Positions 1 to 9,484 of a DNA stretch of 64,000 nucleotides are shown here, in pieces. The notes under the pieces were generated by a model. It was not told where the DNA came from. It searched no databases and saw only the letters and a list, made by a program, of their open reading frames with translations. Origin of the DNA: Rhizobium sp. Pop5 (GTDB lineage Bacteria; Pseudomonadota; Alphaproteobacteria; Rhizobiales; Rhizobiaceae); assembly GCF_024721175.1 (NCBI RefSeq), contig NZ_CP099400.1:310001-374000 (forward strand). Reading direction: 5' to 3'. How positions within the stretch are numbered: position 1 is the stretch's first letter; the number at the start of each line of letters is the position of its first letter. A program made the position numbers and the translations under genes.

Positions 1-1458
1 CGTTCGATATGGCCGGAATCCATCCGGTGGATCCAGCCGGAATTGAGGTTCAGGAAATTGAAGATGATGTAGCCGACATTCGAGACGGCCAGCACAAAGA
101 AATAGCCGCCGGTGTCCGAGGCGATCGCCAGAAGGAAGAGGTTGAAGGCGAAATCGGTCCACATGGCCCGCGTCGGGGCGCCGTGCTCGTTGGCATGGTC
201 GAGATATTTCGGCAGCCAGCCGTCCTTCGAACCCTGATAGAGCGTGCGCGAGGAGCCGGCCATCGCCGTCATGATGGCAAGGAAGAGCGCCATGATCATG
301 AGGACGACGAGGAGCTGGGTGATGACCCGGCCGGCGCCGATCAGGCCGCCGAGCGCTTCGGCGACACCCGTGCCGTCGACGATGCCGGGCGCGAGCATGC
401 CCGCATGGCCGAGAACGCCCTGGAAAGCGAAGGGTACGAGGAAGAAGAACAGGCAGCAGGCAAGGCCGGAATAGAAGATCGCCTTGAATGTGTCGGTCTT
501 CGGGTTCTTCAGTTCCCGGGTGTAGCAGACGGCTGTCTCAAAGCCGTAGGTCGACCAGGCGGCGATATAGAGGCCGCCGAGGAAGAGCGTCCAGCCGCCG
601 TTGCTCCAGGTGCCGTCGGAGGCGGTATAGGCGGCCGTCGGCGGCACGAGGCCAGTGACGTTGGCGGCGACGACCTGGCCGCTGATGATCGGGTAGAGGC
701 CGATGATCAGCAGCGGGACCAGCACGATGATCGCCAGCCATTTCTGCACGCTTGCCGTTTCCGAGATGCCGCGATGCTGGATCGCGAAGATGATCAGCAT
801 CAGGATGCCGCCGATGAAGAAGGTGGCGTTGATGTTGGCAGTGGCGAGGAAGGGGATGCTGAAGCTTGCGAGAGACCAGCTGCGGATCGCCGGCGTCAGC
901 GCCGCGACGCCGTCGGCGCCGAGCAGCGCCTTGACGGCATCATCAGGCGTCGTGCCGGCATGGGCTGCAATATATTCGGCGACGCGGGGGCTATCGGCCG
1001 TAACGGAAGCGGCATGCGCTGCGATCCAGTCGAGGACCATTTGCGAGATCCGCTGCCGGAATCGGGAAGAATGCATTGAGGATATAGCCGGCGGCGATGG
1101 CGCAGCCGAGCGAAAGCACCGGCGACCATGCAAACCAGTTGCACCAGACCGACAGCGGCGCGATGAATTTCGAATAGCGCAGCCAGGCGGTGGCACCGTA
1201 GACGGAGGCCCCGCCGGATTTATTGCCGAACATGCCGGCGATCTCTGCATAGGTGAAGGATTGCAGGAAACCCATCACCATCGAGATGATCCAGACGACG
1301 AAGGCGAGTTTGCCCGTCGTGCCTGCGATGCCGCCAATGGAGAAAAGAACGAGAGGCGGCACGCCCGCGGCCACCCAGAATGCGCCCTTCCAGTCGAGCG
1401 CGCGTATAAGCTTACCTTCGGTGCCGGATGCAATTCCGGCCTCCACAACATCTGTCAT
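1..1458 (-). pseudogene. APC-family amino acid/amine permease, frameshifted and cut by the window edge
   Basis: The first 140 or so residues from the ATG at 1458 read as the start of an APC-superfamily permease, with several hydrophobic helices and the GG/GNKSGGASVYG type of motif typical of the family. Near 1046-1050 the reading frame is lost. Permease-like sequence then continues in another minus-strand frame (from about 1040) with no stop down to position 1, including helices that end in YIIFNFLNLNSGW. Removing one base restores a smooth protein (AAD-SQM-VLDW), so this is a single-base insertion, either a real mutation or a sequencing error. About 485 residues lie in the window and the C-terminus lies outside it. 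It is divergent from tdm, so a methylated amine or amino acid is a plausible substrate, but this is inference. Confidence 0.75.
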
Positions 1459-1621
1459 CGGTGAAATTCCCCATTCGATTGTTCCGGACGTATCTCTGTA
1501 CGTCTCCCTGAACGTGTCTCCCTGACAGTCTCAAGCCCGCTCGGATGATTTTGGCGATCCGCGCTCCCGACGGATTCTCCGAGTCTGAACTCTTTATGCA
1601 TAGTGAAGATATTTTCTTTTT

Positions 1622-1634
1622 AGTCAACATGACT
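1622..1634. promoter_or_regulatory. Palindrome in the permease/tdm divergent promoter
   Basis: AGTCA-ACA-TGACT is a perfect 5-bp inverted repeat with a 3-base centre. It lies in the AT-rich part of the 249-base gap between the permease and tdm, 74 bases before the tdm ATG. A regulator operator is plausible; the regulator is not known. The same gap also holds two copies of GTCTCCCTGA 17 bases apart, close to the permease start. Confidence 0.35.
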
Positions 1635-1707
1635 TTACTTTCCCCAGGCATTTTGTAACCTGTATGGGTGTGTGCCGAAGGGCGTGCAGATCCCCCATGA
1701 GGGTAGA

Positions 1708-4077
1708 ATGCGAGAACTTCATCCTGCCATGCCGAGCCTGCGTACGGTCGTTCCGAGCCTCGTCCATTATCCCGGTATTCCAGCCCTGCCTGAGGGCACT
1801 GAACGCTACCGGGCAAAGGGCGGCGGGTCGGTCGTCGTGCGCGTCGAGGCGGGCGACCGCGTGAGCGTCATCGACAGCGAAGGCGGGCAGATTTGCGAAC
1901 TCTCCTTCCTTGACGAAAAAGGTCGCTTCCAGGCAGCCGGTCTCGGAACGGCATTCACCAATTCGGCCGAGGGTTTGAAGACCATTCTTCAGATGGACGA
2001 TGAGAGTGCGGCCCGCATGCGCGTGGCGCTTCAGCGGCGCGGCGCCGATCTTGCGGCGGCCGGAGCGCTGAGTATCTTCGGGGCGGGGTCGAGCCCGGGC
2101 AGCCGGGCAGAGTTCACGATCGCCATGAAGGGCCTGCTGATCGTCGCGGCACCCGCCGGCGCCATGTCGCCTGAGGCGCAGGATACGGCGACGCCGATCG
2201 AGATCAGGATCAAGCGCAGCCTCCTCATCCGCGATTACGCTTCGGCCCTGCCGGAGCCGGTCGCCGATCCGATCGAGGATATCCGCATTCGGGCGGCGAG
2301 TGCCGCCGCCTATTTCGTACGCGCCGGCGAATTCATTCAGATCATCGACGTCTATGGGCGCCAGTGCACCGATTTCCAGGCCTTTGCCGCCCGCAAGGTC
2401 GACAAGGGTCTCGATCTCGCGCTCGATTCGACCGTCACCCGCACGCTGCTCGGTCGCAGCTATCCCACGCCCGGCCTGCCGTCCAAGGCCTTCGACCGCG
2501 ACTTCGAGCCGCTGGTCGAGATCGTCCAGGATACGGTCGGCCGCCACGACGCTTTCGCGACCGCCTGTAATTCGCGCTATTACGACGACATGGGTTATCC
2601 CGGTCATGTCAACTGCACGGACAATTTCAATGCGGCGCTGGCGCCTTACGGCATTGCCGGGCGCAAGGGCTGGGAAGCGCTGAATTATTTCTACAACACC
2701 AATATCGACCACAACAACCAGCTCTATCTCGACGAGCCCTGGTCGCGTCCCGGCGATTACGTGCTGATGCGGGCGCTGACCGATCTCGTCTGCGTCTCAT
2801 CGTCTTGCCCTGACGATATCGATGCGGCGAACGGCTGGGATCCGACGGATATCCACGTCCGCACCTTTTCCGGAAAAGAGAAATTCTCACGAGCGGTAGC
2901 CTATCGCATGACACCAGATGCAGAAGCCGAACTGACGCGCGAAACCGCCTTCCATCCCCGCCTTTCGGCGTTGACGCGAGATTATACGGAATATCGCGGC
3001 TACTGGCTGCCGAACCGCTTCTCGTCCGAAGGTCCGGTCGAGGAGTACTGGGCCTGCCGCGAGCGCGCCGCCGTGATCGATCTCTCGCCGCTGCGGAAGT
3101 TCGAAGTGACGGGTCCGGATGCCGAGGAACTGCTGCAATATTGCCTGACGCGCGACGTGCGTAAACTCTCGACCGGCCAGGTCGTCTATTCCGCGATGTG
3201 CTACGAAAATGGCGGAATGATCGATGACGGCACGCTCTTCAGGCTCGGCGACAAGAACTTCCGCTGGATTGGCGGCGATGATTTCAGCGGCATATGGCTG
3301 CGTCAACAGGCCGAGAAGAAGGGCTTCAAGGCCTGGGTCCGCTCATCGACCGATCAACTGCACAATATCGCGCTGCAAGGCCCCAAGAGCCGCGACATCC
3401 TGAAGGAGATCATCTGGACGGCGCCGCGCCAGCCCGCGATCGGCGAGCTCGAATGGTTCCGCTTCACCGTCGGTCGCATCGGCGGCTTCGAGGGCGCCCC
3501 GGTCGTCGTCTCGCGCACCGGCTACACCGGCGAGCTCGGCTACGAGATCTTCTGTCATCCGAAGGATGCGTTGACGGTGTTCGACGCCGTCTGGGAGGCA
3601 GGCCAACCGCACGGGCTGAAGCCGATGGGGCTGGAGGCGCTCGACATGGTCCGCATCGAGGCGGGCCTTATCTTTGCCCATCACGAATTCACCGACCAGA
3701 CGGACCCTTTCGAGGCCGGCGTCGGCTTTACCGTGCCGCTGAAATCCAAACAGGACGATTTCATCGGTCGCGAAGCGCTGATCCGGCGCAAGGAACATCC
3801 GCGCCATCTGCTCGTCGGCCTCGACATCAAGGCCAACGAGGCGGTCGGCCATGGCGACTGCATCCATATCGGCCGCGCCCAGGTCGGCGTCGTCACCAGC
3901 GCCACGCGCTCGCCTGTTCTCGGCAAGACGATCGCGCTCGCCCGCATCGACGTGATGCATGCAAACCCGGGCACCGAGGTCGAGATCGGCAAGCTCGACG
4001 GCCACCAGAAGCGCCTGCCGGCGACGATCGTGCCGCTTTCGCATTACGATCCGCAGAAGACACGGCCGCGCTCGTAA
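1708..4077 (+). CDS. tdm: Trimethylamine N-oxide demethylase (Tdm)
   Basis: Tdm splits TMAO into dimethylamine and formaldehyde, with the C1 unit offered to tetrahydrofolate. The 789-residue protein has the Tdm architecture: an N-terminal DUF1989 (urea carboxylase-associated) metal-binding region with conserved cysteines (YGRQCTDF, ATACNSRYYDDMGYPG, SSSCPDD), then a C-terminal GcvT/aminomethyltransferase THF-binding domain (about residues 430-785, with SRTGYTGELGYEIF and LEALDMVRIEAG). I chose the ATG at 1708 because GAGGG lies 5 bases upstream. A GTG at 1672 would add 12 residues without a clear ribosome site. Many databases call such proteins aminomethyltransferases. The identification as Tdm rests on the DUF1989-GcvT fusion together with tmm and dmmDABC close by. 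Confidence 0.85.
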   Translation: MRELHPAMPSLRTVVPSLVHYPGIPALPEGTERYRAKGGGSVVVRVEAGDRVSVIDSEGGQICELSFLDEKGRFQAAGLGTAFTNSAEGLKTILQMDDESAARMRVALQRRGADLAAAGALSIFGAGSSPGSRAEFTIAMKGLLIVAAPAGAMSPEAQDTATPIEIRIKRSLLIRDYASALPEPVADPIEDIRIRAASAAAYFVRAGEFIQIIDVYGRQCTDFQAFAARKVDKGLDLALDSTVTRTLLGRSYPTPGLPSKAFDRDFEPLVEIVQDTVGRHDAFATACNSRYYDDMGYPGHVNCTDNFNAALAPYGIAGRKGWEALNYFYNTNIDHNNQLYLDEPWSRPGDYVLMRALTDLVCVSSSCPDDIDAANGWDPTDIHVRTFSGKEKFSRAVAYRMTPDAEAELTRETAFHPRLSALTRDYTEYRGYWLPNRFSSEGPVEEYWACRERAAVIDLSPLRKFEVTGPDAEELLQYCLTRDVRKLSTGQVVYSAMCYENGGMIDDGTLFRLGDKNFRWIGGDDFSGIWLRQQAEKKGFKAWVRSSTDQLHNIALQGPKSRDILKEIIWTAPRQPAIGELEWFRFTVGRIGGFEGAPVVVSRTGYTGELGYEIFCHPKDALTVFDAVWEAGQPHGLKPMGLEALDMVRIEAGLIFAHHEFTDQTDPFEAGVGFTVPLKSKQDDFIGREALIRRKEHPRHLLVGLDIKANEAVGHGDCIHIGRAQVGVVTSATRSPVLGKTIALARIDVMHANPGTEVEIGKLDGHQKRLPATIVPLSHYDPQKTRPRS

Positions 4078-4090
4078 CCCGTTTTTCGTT

Positions 4091-4125
4091 CAGGAGACGG
4101 CGATCGGTTCCGTCGTCGTCTCCTG
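4091..4125. terminator. Hairpin between convergent tdm and minE
   Basis: CAGGAGACGGCG (4091-4102) pairs with CGTCGTCTCCTG (4114-4125) over 11 of 12 positions around an 11-base loop. It sits in the 58-base gap between two convergent genes, so it probably serves both strands. No strong T-run follows on either side. Confidence 0.5.
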
Positions 4126-4135
4126 GATGTTGCCC

Positions 4136-4396
4136 TCAAGCGGCCTGTACGGCTGCGTTCAAGGGGATTTCGACATCGATCTCGAGCGTCGAGACATATT
4201 CGTTGCGATCGATCGTCACCTGCACCTTGTCGTGGTCGAGTTCGACATGCTTTGCGATCACCGCAAGGATTTCCTCACGCAGCAGGGAGACGAGGTCCGA
4301 TCCCGCCGAGGAGCGCTCGTGGGCGAGGAGTACCTGGAGGCGTTCGCGGGCGGCCGGCGCTGTGCGCTGCTTGTTGAAGAGACGGAAAATATTCAT
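4136..4396 (-). CDS. minE: Cell division topological specificity factor MinE
   Basis: The 86-residue protein is the right length for MinE and starts with the MinE anti-MinCD region ([28 protein letters not shown]), followed by the dimerisation domain. MinE displaces MinD-ATP from the membrane and so places the division-inhibitor zone. The start overlaps the minD stop by four bases (ATGA), which indicates translational coupling. It is the last gene of minCDE and ends against tdm. Confidence 0.95.
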   Translation of the reverse strand: MNIFRLFNKQRTAPAARERLQVLLAHERSSAGSDLVSLLREEILAVIAKHVELDHDKVQVTIDRNEYVSTLEIDVEIPLNAAVQAA

Positions 4397-5208
4397 GCCG
4401 CTCTCCTTCCGAAGATCTTGCCGAAGATATTCCGCTTTTCCTCAGGGATCGCGATCGGCAAAGACTCGCCGGCGAGCCGGCGGGCGGCGTCGAAATAAGC
4501 CATCGCAGCCGCGCTGCGGCTTTCCGCCAGCGTAACCGGCGCACCGATATTGGAGGCCCGGAGCACATCCATGCTCTCAGGCACGATGCCGAGCAGCGGG
4601 ATGGACAGGATTTCCAGGACGTCGTCGACCTTCAGCATATCGCCGCGTTCGGCACGGTTGGCGTCGTAACGGGTGAGCAGCAGATGCTTTTCCATCCGCT
4701 CGCCGCGTTCGGCCTTGGCGGTCTTGGCGTCCAGCAGGCCGATGATGCGGTCGGAATCGCGCACCGACGAAACTTCCGGATTGGTGACGACGACGGCAAC
4801 GTCGGCATGGCGCATGGCAAGCGTTGCGCCGCGCTCGATCCCGGCGGGGCTGTCGCAGATGATCCAGTCGAAGTAGCGCTTCAGGTCGTTGATGACGCGC
4901 TCGACGCCCTCGGCCGTCAGATTGTCCTTGTCGCGGGTTTGAGAAGCCGGCAGCAGGAACAGCGTCTCCAGGCGCTTGTCGCGGATCAGGGCCTGCGTGA
5001 GCTTAGCGTCGCCCTGGATGACATTGATCAGGTCGTAGACGACCCTGCGTTCGGCGCCCATCACGAGGTCGAGATTGCGCAAACCGACGTCGAAATCTAC
5101 GACGACTACTTTTTCATTGCGTTGCGCCAGCGCCGCTCCCAAAGCGGCGGTAGAGGTCGTCTTTCCGACCCCGCCCTTACCTGACGTGACGACGATCACT
5201 TTCCCCAT
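4393..5208 (-). CDS. minD: Septum site-determining ATPase MinD
   Basis: This 271-residue ParA/MinD-family ATPase has the deviant Walker A motif KGGVGKTT at the N-terminus, the MinD signature [11 protein letters not shown], the CDSPAGIE Walker B-like motif and a basic amphipathic C-terminal tail ([14 protein letters not shown]) for membrane binding. It recruits MinC to the membrane and is released by MinE. It sits 31 bases after minC and overlaps minE. Confidence 0.96.
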   Translation of the reverse strand: MGKVIVVTSGKGGVGKTTSTAALGAALAQRNEKVVVVDFDVGLRNLDLVMGAERRVVYDLINVIQGDAKLTQALIRDKRLETLFLLPASQTRDKDNLTAEGVERVINDLKRYFDWIICDSPAGIERGATLAMRHADVAVVVTNPEVSSVRDSDRIIGLLDAKTAKAERGERMEKHLLLTRYDANRAERGDMLKVDDVLEILSIPLLGIVPESMDVLRASNIGAPVTLAESRSAAAMAYFDAARRLAGESLPIAIPEEKRNIFGKIFGRRAA

Positions 5209-5239
5209 TTCTCTCTCCTTTGCCGTGGCCGCAGCCGGG

Positions 5240-5965
5240 TCAGATCAGTTTTTCCGCCATGATCGCGTCCTCTTCGAGCCAGAGCTGAACAGCCTGTCCG
5301 CGAAGATTGGGGGCCATGTCTTCCGCCATTTTGTAGATGCCGTCGATCGCCACCAGCTCGGCTTCGAGCTTGCGGCAAAAGATCCGCGCCGATGCGTTGC
5401 CGATGGAGCCTGCCATCGCCCGGCCGCGCAACGCGCCGTAGATATGGACCGACCCTCCGGCGATGACCTCGGCGCCCGATGCGACAGATCCTATGACGGT
5501 GACGTCGCCTTCCGGGAAGATCACCGACTGCCCCGAGCGCACCGGTTCCCTGATGACGATGGATTGTGTTGTCGTTGCCGGGCGGGTCTCGGGCGCTGCC
5601 GGCTTGGCCACCGGATCTGCAGCCTCATTCGACTGAACCTCGATATCGGAAGCGGAGCGGCCGCCTTTGAGCGCCGGAGGCATGCCCGCGCCGAGGATAG
5701 ACGGCCGGGCGCCTTCGATGCCCATGATGCTGACATTGCGCTTGGCAAGTTCGGCGATGAGGTCCTTCAGCTGCGGCCGGTCGATTTGCAAGTCCGTCAA
5801 ATCGAGCACGACAGGCCGTCCAAGGAAGAAGCCGGCCGAACGAGCAGCCAGATCGTCCAGTCTGTTCAGCCAATCATCGATCGGCAGATCTGGGGACAGC
5901 ATGACCGCCAGGAAAGAGCGGCCCTTGATGCGGATAGAGCGAGCGTCTGTTAGCACTTTGGTCAT
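5240..5965 (-). CDS. minC: Septum formation inhibitor MinC
   Basis: The 241-residue protein has an N-terminal MinC domain (about residues 1-100), a variable linker rich in Ala, Pro and Thr, and the C-terminal beta-helical MinC domain (PEGDVTVIGSVASGAEV, then GGSVHIYGALRGRAMAG). Together with MinD it blocks FtsZ assembly away from midcell. It heads the minCDE operon. The 209 bases upstream contain a full CtrA-type box. Confidence 0.95.
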   Translation of the reverse strand: MTKVLTDARSIRIKGRSFLAVMLSPDLPIDDWLNRLDDLAARSAGFFLGRPVVLDLTDLQIDRPQLKDLIAELAKRNVSIMGIEGARPSILGAGMPPALKGGRSASDIEVQSNEAADPVAKPAAPETRPATTTQSIVIREPVRSGQSVIFPEGDVTVIGSVASGAEVIAGGSVHIYGALRGRAMAGSIGNASARIFCRKLEAELVAIDGIYKMAEDMAPNLRGQAVQLWLEEDAIMAEKLI

Positions 5966-6006
5966 CTATGTGAAGAAATCGTTGACCATGTCTACCGCCG
6001 GTATGG

Positions 6007-6022
6007 TTAACAAATGGTTAAC
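6007..6022. promoter_or_regulatory. CtrA-type box upstream of minCDE
   Basis: TTAA-CAAATGG-TTAAC matches the full CtrA recognition pattern TTAA-N7-TTAAC, and also fits on the other strand because GTTAAC occurs twice. It lies about 42 bases upstream of the minC ATG. CtrA control of minCDE has been described in Sinorhizobium meliloti, so this site is a strong candidate for direct control. Confidence 0.75.
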
Positions 6023-6174
6023 GTGGCCCTAACATTACCTGCAGCTGCACGAGATTCTTCGCGGCCGAAATCACAACAAGTCATTGTAAATGCATCGCAA
6101 TTAGAAGATGCCCTGCACAGTTAATCGTGCGGCTTTCATCGTGAGCCGCAAATCAACTGGCGCTTGGGTAATGC

Positions 6175-6777
6175 TCAGCCTTGCGCCTTGCGCTGGGCCT
6201 CGGAAATGGCACGTGCGGCCTCTTCAGAGGAATTGGCGAGCGTCCGCATTTCGGCGGCAAGCACGGCAAAGCCCGATCCGGCGGTGCCGGCGCGCGCGGC
6301 CTCAATACCGGCATTGACGGCGAGCAGCTTGAGATAGCGAAGCGACTGCAGGATCTCGTTGGTCTTCGAAGCGGTGACGCGCATGTCGGCGGTCTGTTCG
6401 TCGATTCGCTGATAGAGCGATTCGATATTGATGATGCTTCCTTCGAGATAGAGAAGCTCACCCTTCTGATCCCAGATGCCGCCGCCGGTCTCTGTTACCC
6501 AGATGAGATGACCCATGGCGTGGCGGATGCGATATTCCATCGTCCAGTCCGTGCGCTTCTCCAGCGCCTGCCCGACGATCTCGTCCATCAGAGGCACGTC
6601 TTCCTCGTACATGATCGAGGTGAAGGTCCGCGTACGGTTGCCGATGATTTCGTCGGCGGGATAACCGAAGATGCGCTCGATGCCGTCTGTCATCTCAAGC
6701 ATTGTGTAGTTTTCATCGGCGCGGCAGCGATAGAGAAAACCGCTCATGCGCCCGAGAATGCTCGTTTGAAAATCCAT
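6175..6777 (-). CDS. Soluble PAS protein with a very short MCP-like signalling segment
   Basis: The 200-residue protein from the ATG at 6777 has a PAS_3-type domain (about residues 1-120) and then a coiled region ending in the methyl-accepting chemotaxis signature (LKLLAVNAGIEAARAG, then GFAVLAAEMRTLA). Full chemoreceptor signalling domains are much longer, so only the hairpin tip and the returning helix seem to remain. There is no membrane segment. It could still dock to a CheA/CheW array or act only as a PAS sensor. A longer open frame exists upstream, but its extra 49 residues are basic and look non-coding. Confidence 0.7.
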   Translation of the reverse strand: MDFQTSILGRMSGFLYRCRADENYTMLEMTDGIERIFGYPADEIIGNRTRTFTSIMYEEDVPLMDEIVGQALEKRTDWTMEYRIRHAMGHLIWVTETGGGIWDQKGELLYLEGSIINIESLYQRIDEQTADMRVTASKTNEILQSLRYLKLLAVNAGIEAARAGTAGSGFAVLAAEMRTLANSSEEAARAISEAQRKAQG

Positions 6778-6990
6778 GAAGGCCTCGCTCGAGAAGAGGA
6801 GTTGCGAGATCGGATTACTCGCTTCACTTTTACGCTGGAAGGAGCCGCGACGAACGGCTCTCTTCTTGATACGTGGAACCTGCAGCGCCGCGGGTCTTTT
6901 CCAGAGCCGCAAAGGACGCTGCACTTTGAATTGCAGTAATTCTATCCTGCAATCCGATTCGAATTTAAGGAATTATGCAGCAGCCGACCG

Positions 6991-8328
6991 TCAGTTGCGC
7001 AGATATTCCTCCATGGAGTCATCGAGGGCCTCGACCCAGGGCGTGTGATGCGTCGGCGACATGTTGCCGGTCATCAGCGAACGGTATGCATGGTCGCGGA
7101 AGCCCATGATATTGTGGGCCTTGTGATGTTCCCACTCCATGAAGGTCCGGTTGGTGCCCTCGATGTCGAAGGAGGGATAGTCGGTCTCGACGAGCAGTTC
7201 CTTCACATAGTCGCCCTGATACCAGATCATCTGCTCGGCATCTTCGAGCGTCTCCTCGCGGGCGCGCCACATGTCGAAATTCGCCTTCAGCTCGTCTTCC
7301 GGCGGCAGCGTGATGCGGCCCATCATGACGTCGCGCGCCCACCATGCCTGCACGTCGAACATGTTGAAGGTGTAGAACTGGTCCTGCATGCCGATATAGA
7401 AGAGTTGCGGATTCTTGTCGAAGATCACGCCCTTGTAGAGGCTGTCGGCCCATAGACGGTTGGCCGTCTTCAGCCGGAGTTCGTCGGGCAGGAAAGGAAA
7501 ATGGTGCTGGTATCCGGTGCAAAGGATCAGGGCGTCGACTTCCTTGCTCGAGCCATCGAGAAAATGCGCTGTGCGGTTTTCGAGCCGGGTCAGCAGCGGC
7601 CGTTCTTCGAAATTCTCTGGCCAGTTGAAGCCCATCGGCTTTGAACGGTAGCTCGTCGTCACCGATTTTGCGCCATATTTCCAGCATTGCGAACCGATGT
7701 CCTCGGCCGAATAGCTGCGACCGACGAGCAGGATGTCCTTGCCCTTGAACTCCAGTGCGTCGCGGAAGTCGTGGGCGTGCAGCACACGGCCGTTGAAGGT
7801 CCTGACACCCTCGAAATAGGGCACGTTCGGCGTCGAGAAATGACCGGAGGCGACGACGACATAGTCGAATTCCTCGTCATACATCCGGTCCTCGACGCGG
7901 TTGTGCGCCGTCACCGTGAATTTCTTCGTGGCCTCGTCGAAGCGGACCATGCGCACCGGCGTGCTGAAGCGCACCCAGTGGCGGACATTCGCCTTCTCGA
8001 CGCGGCCCTTGATATAGTCCCAGAGCACGGCGCGTGGCGGATAAGAGGCGATCGGCTTGCCGAAATGCTCCTCGAAGGAATAGTCGGCGAATTCGAGGCA
8101 TTCCTTCGGGCCGTTCGACCAGAGATAGCGATACATGCTGCCGTGGACCGGCTCGCCATATTCGTCGAGGCCGGTACGCCAGGTATAGTTCCAGAGCCCG
8201 CCCCAGTCCGATTGCTTTTCGAAGCAGACGATCTCCGGGATTTCGGCGCCCTTCTGGGCGGCCGATTGAAAGGCGCGCAGCTGCGCCAACCCGGAAGGAC
8301 CGGCACCGATGACGGCTACTCTTGTCAT
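6991..8328 (-). CDS. tmm: Trimethylamine monooxygenase (Tmm)
   Basis: Tmm uses FAD, NADPH and oxygen to convert trimethylamine to TMAO. The 445-residue protein has the FAD GxGxxG motif at the start ([15 protein letters not shown]), the region [20 protein letters not shown], the NADPH-binding motif ([13 protein letters not shown]), and the long stretch [20 protein letters not shown], which I recognise from marine roseobacter and SAR11 Tmm proteins. Length also fits. It is the last gene of the dmmDABC-tmm run, 81 bases after dmmC. A general flavin monooxygenase is the alternative, but the neighbours support Tmm. Confidence 0.9.
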   Translation of the reverse strand: MTRVAVIGAGPSGLAQLRAFQSAAQKGAEIPEIVCFEKQSDWGGLWNYTWRTGLDEYGEPVHGSMYRYLWSNGPKECLEFADYSFEEHFGKPIASYPPRAVLWDYIKGRVEKANVRHWVRFSTPVRMVRFDEATKKFTVTAHNRVEDRMYDEEFDYVVVASGHFSTPNVPYFEGVRTFNGRVLHAHDFRDALEFKGKDILLVGRSYSAEDIGSQCWKYGAKSVTTSYRSKPMGFNWPENFEERPLLTRLENRTAHFLDGSSKEVDALILCTGYQHHFPFLPDELRLKTANRLWADSLYKGVIFDKNPQLFYIGMQDQFYTFNMFDVQAWWARDVMMGRITLPPEDELKANFDMWRAREETLEDAEQMIWYQGDYVKELLVETDYPSFDIEGTNRTFMEWEHHKAHNIMGFRDHAYRSLMTGNMSPTHHTPWVEALDDSMEEYLRN

Positions 8329-8409
8329 GAAGCATTCCCCTCTTGATTATATGTCATTGCTTGGTTTGGGCGTGTGAGAAGACGCACGGCTGGTGCGCAT
8401 CCCCGCGCC

Positions 8410-9450
8410 TCAGTCCGGATAGATGCCGGGGCTGGTCGGCGCCCCATCGTCGTATTTGGAAAGCCAGTCGATCGTGGTCTCGCGGAAGCGGGTGAGGCCC
8501 TTGTAGTCAATGAGCTCCGGCGGCAGCGTCTTCAGCACGCGTGGGAAGCGCCGCGCCCATTTCGGCACGGTGGCGAGTTCTTCCATGTTCATCAGGTAGC
8601 AGCGGATGACGAAGAGGATCGCGTTGGAACGCGGCAGCCGCCAAAGGCTTTGCAGCTCGACCCGCAGATGCACTTTCTCGCCGACATTGTCTGATGTCAC
8701 CGTCGTGCGGTCGGGGCCCCATTTGTGATAATTCTCCGGGCTGGTGTCGAGCCGCGGATTGATCGTCATCGTCCAGTTGAAGCGCCGCGTCGGCTTGCCC
8801 TGCTGCAGGTTCAGGAGGAATTTCAGCGCTCGGTCGAAGACGCCGATCTGATGGGCGAGCGGCACCGGCCCGTGCCATTCCATGAAATTCATGCCGATGT
8901 CGAAATCGAGCGACCAGTCGGCCTGCGTCGTCACCATGCCGGCATCCATCCACAGATTTCCGTCGCGCTGGTCGACGATGCAGAAATCGCCCTGGGCCTG
9001 GCGGGTAATATATTCGAACGGCTCATAGGGCAGCGTCGAAGCGTCGCCGAAGGTGAAGCTGTCGTCGATGCCGAGCGGGCGATTGATCCAGCGCCACTGG
9101 TCGCCGTTGCGGATCAGCGTGAAGTGATCGGGATAACCCGCCGCCTGCTCTTCCATCAAAAGTTCGAGCGTATCCCATTGCGCGCTCATCATGTGCGGCA
9201 GCGCCTGGTAGCGCAGCGGATCTTCCTTCAGCACCAGCGCCCGGTCGTGCATCTCGGCGACGTAGTGTTCGTCGACATCGATCAGGCTTTCGTAGACCGT
9301 TCCCGCCCGGCCGTGCACATGCGGCTCCATATTGACCGAATACATGTATTCGTCGCGGTCGAAGGGAAACGGGAAACGCCGGATGTTTTCCGGGCTGTTC
9401 CGGTAGCTGAAATCGTTCCGGAAGGTTTCCTGTTTGAAGACGATTGCCAT
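8410..9450 (-). CDS. dmmC: Dimethylamine monooxygenase subunit DmmC, DUF3445/HODM-alpha-like
   Basis: The 346-residue protein belongs to the DUF3445 family, now linked to haem-dependent oxidative N-demethylases (HODM alpha-like). With DmmA and DmmB it oxidises dimethylamine to methylamine and formaldehyde. I chose the ATG at 9450 because AAGGAG lies 8 bases upstream; a longer frame starting at 9495 lacks this. Visible features are PFPFDRDEYMYSVNMEPH near the N-terminus and NFMEWHGPVPLAHQ in the middle. The gene order D-A-B-C followed by tmm matches the published dmmDABC arrangement. Confidence 0.85.
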   Translation of the reverse strand: MAIVFKQETFRNDFSYRNSPENIRRFPFPFDRDEYMYSVNMEPHVHGRAGTVYESLIDVDEHYVAEMHDRALVLKEDPLRYQALPHMMSAQWDTLELLMEEQAAGYPDHFTLIRNGDQWRWINRPLGIDDSFTFGDASTLPYEPFEYITRQAQGDFCIVDQRDGNLWMDAGMVTTQADWSLDFDIGMNFMEWHGPVPLAHQIGVFDRALKFLLNLQQGKPTRRFNWTMTINPRLDTSPENYHKWGPDRTTVTSDNVGEKVHLRVELQSLWRLPRSNAILFVIRCYLMNMEELATVPKWARRFPRVLKTLPPELIDYKGLTRFRETTIDWLSKYDDGAPTSPGIYPD

Positions 9451-9484
9451 ATCCGGTCTCCTTGTTCCGCTTTTCCCGGCGCCG

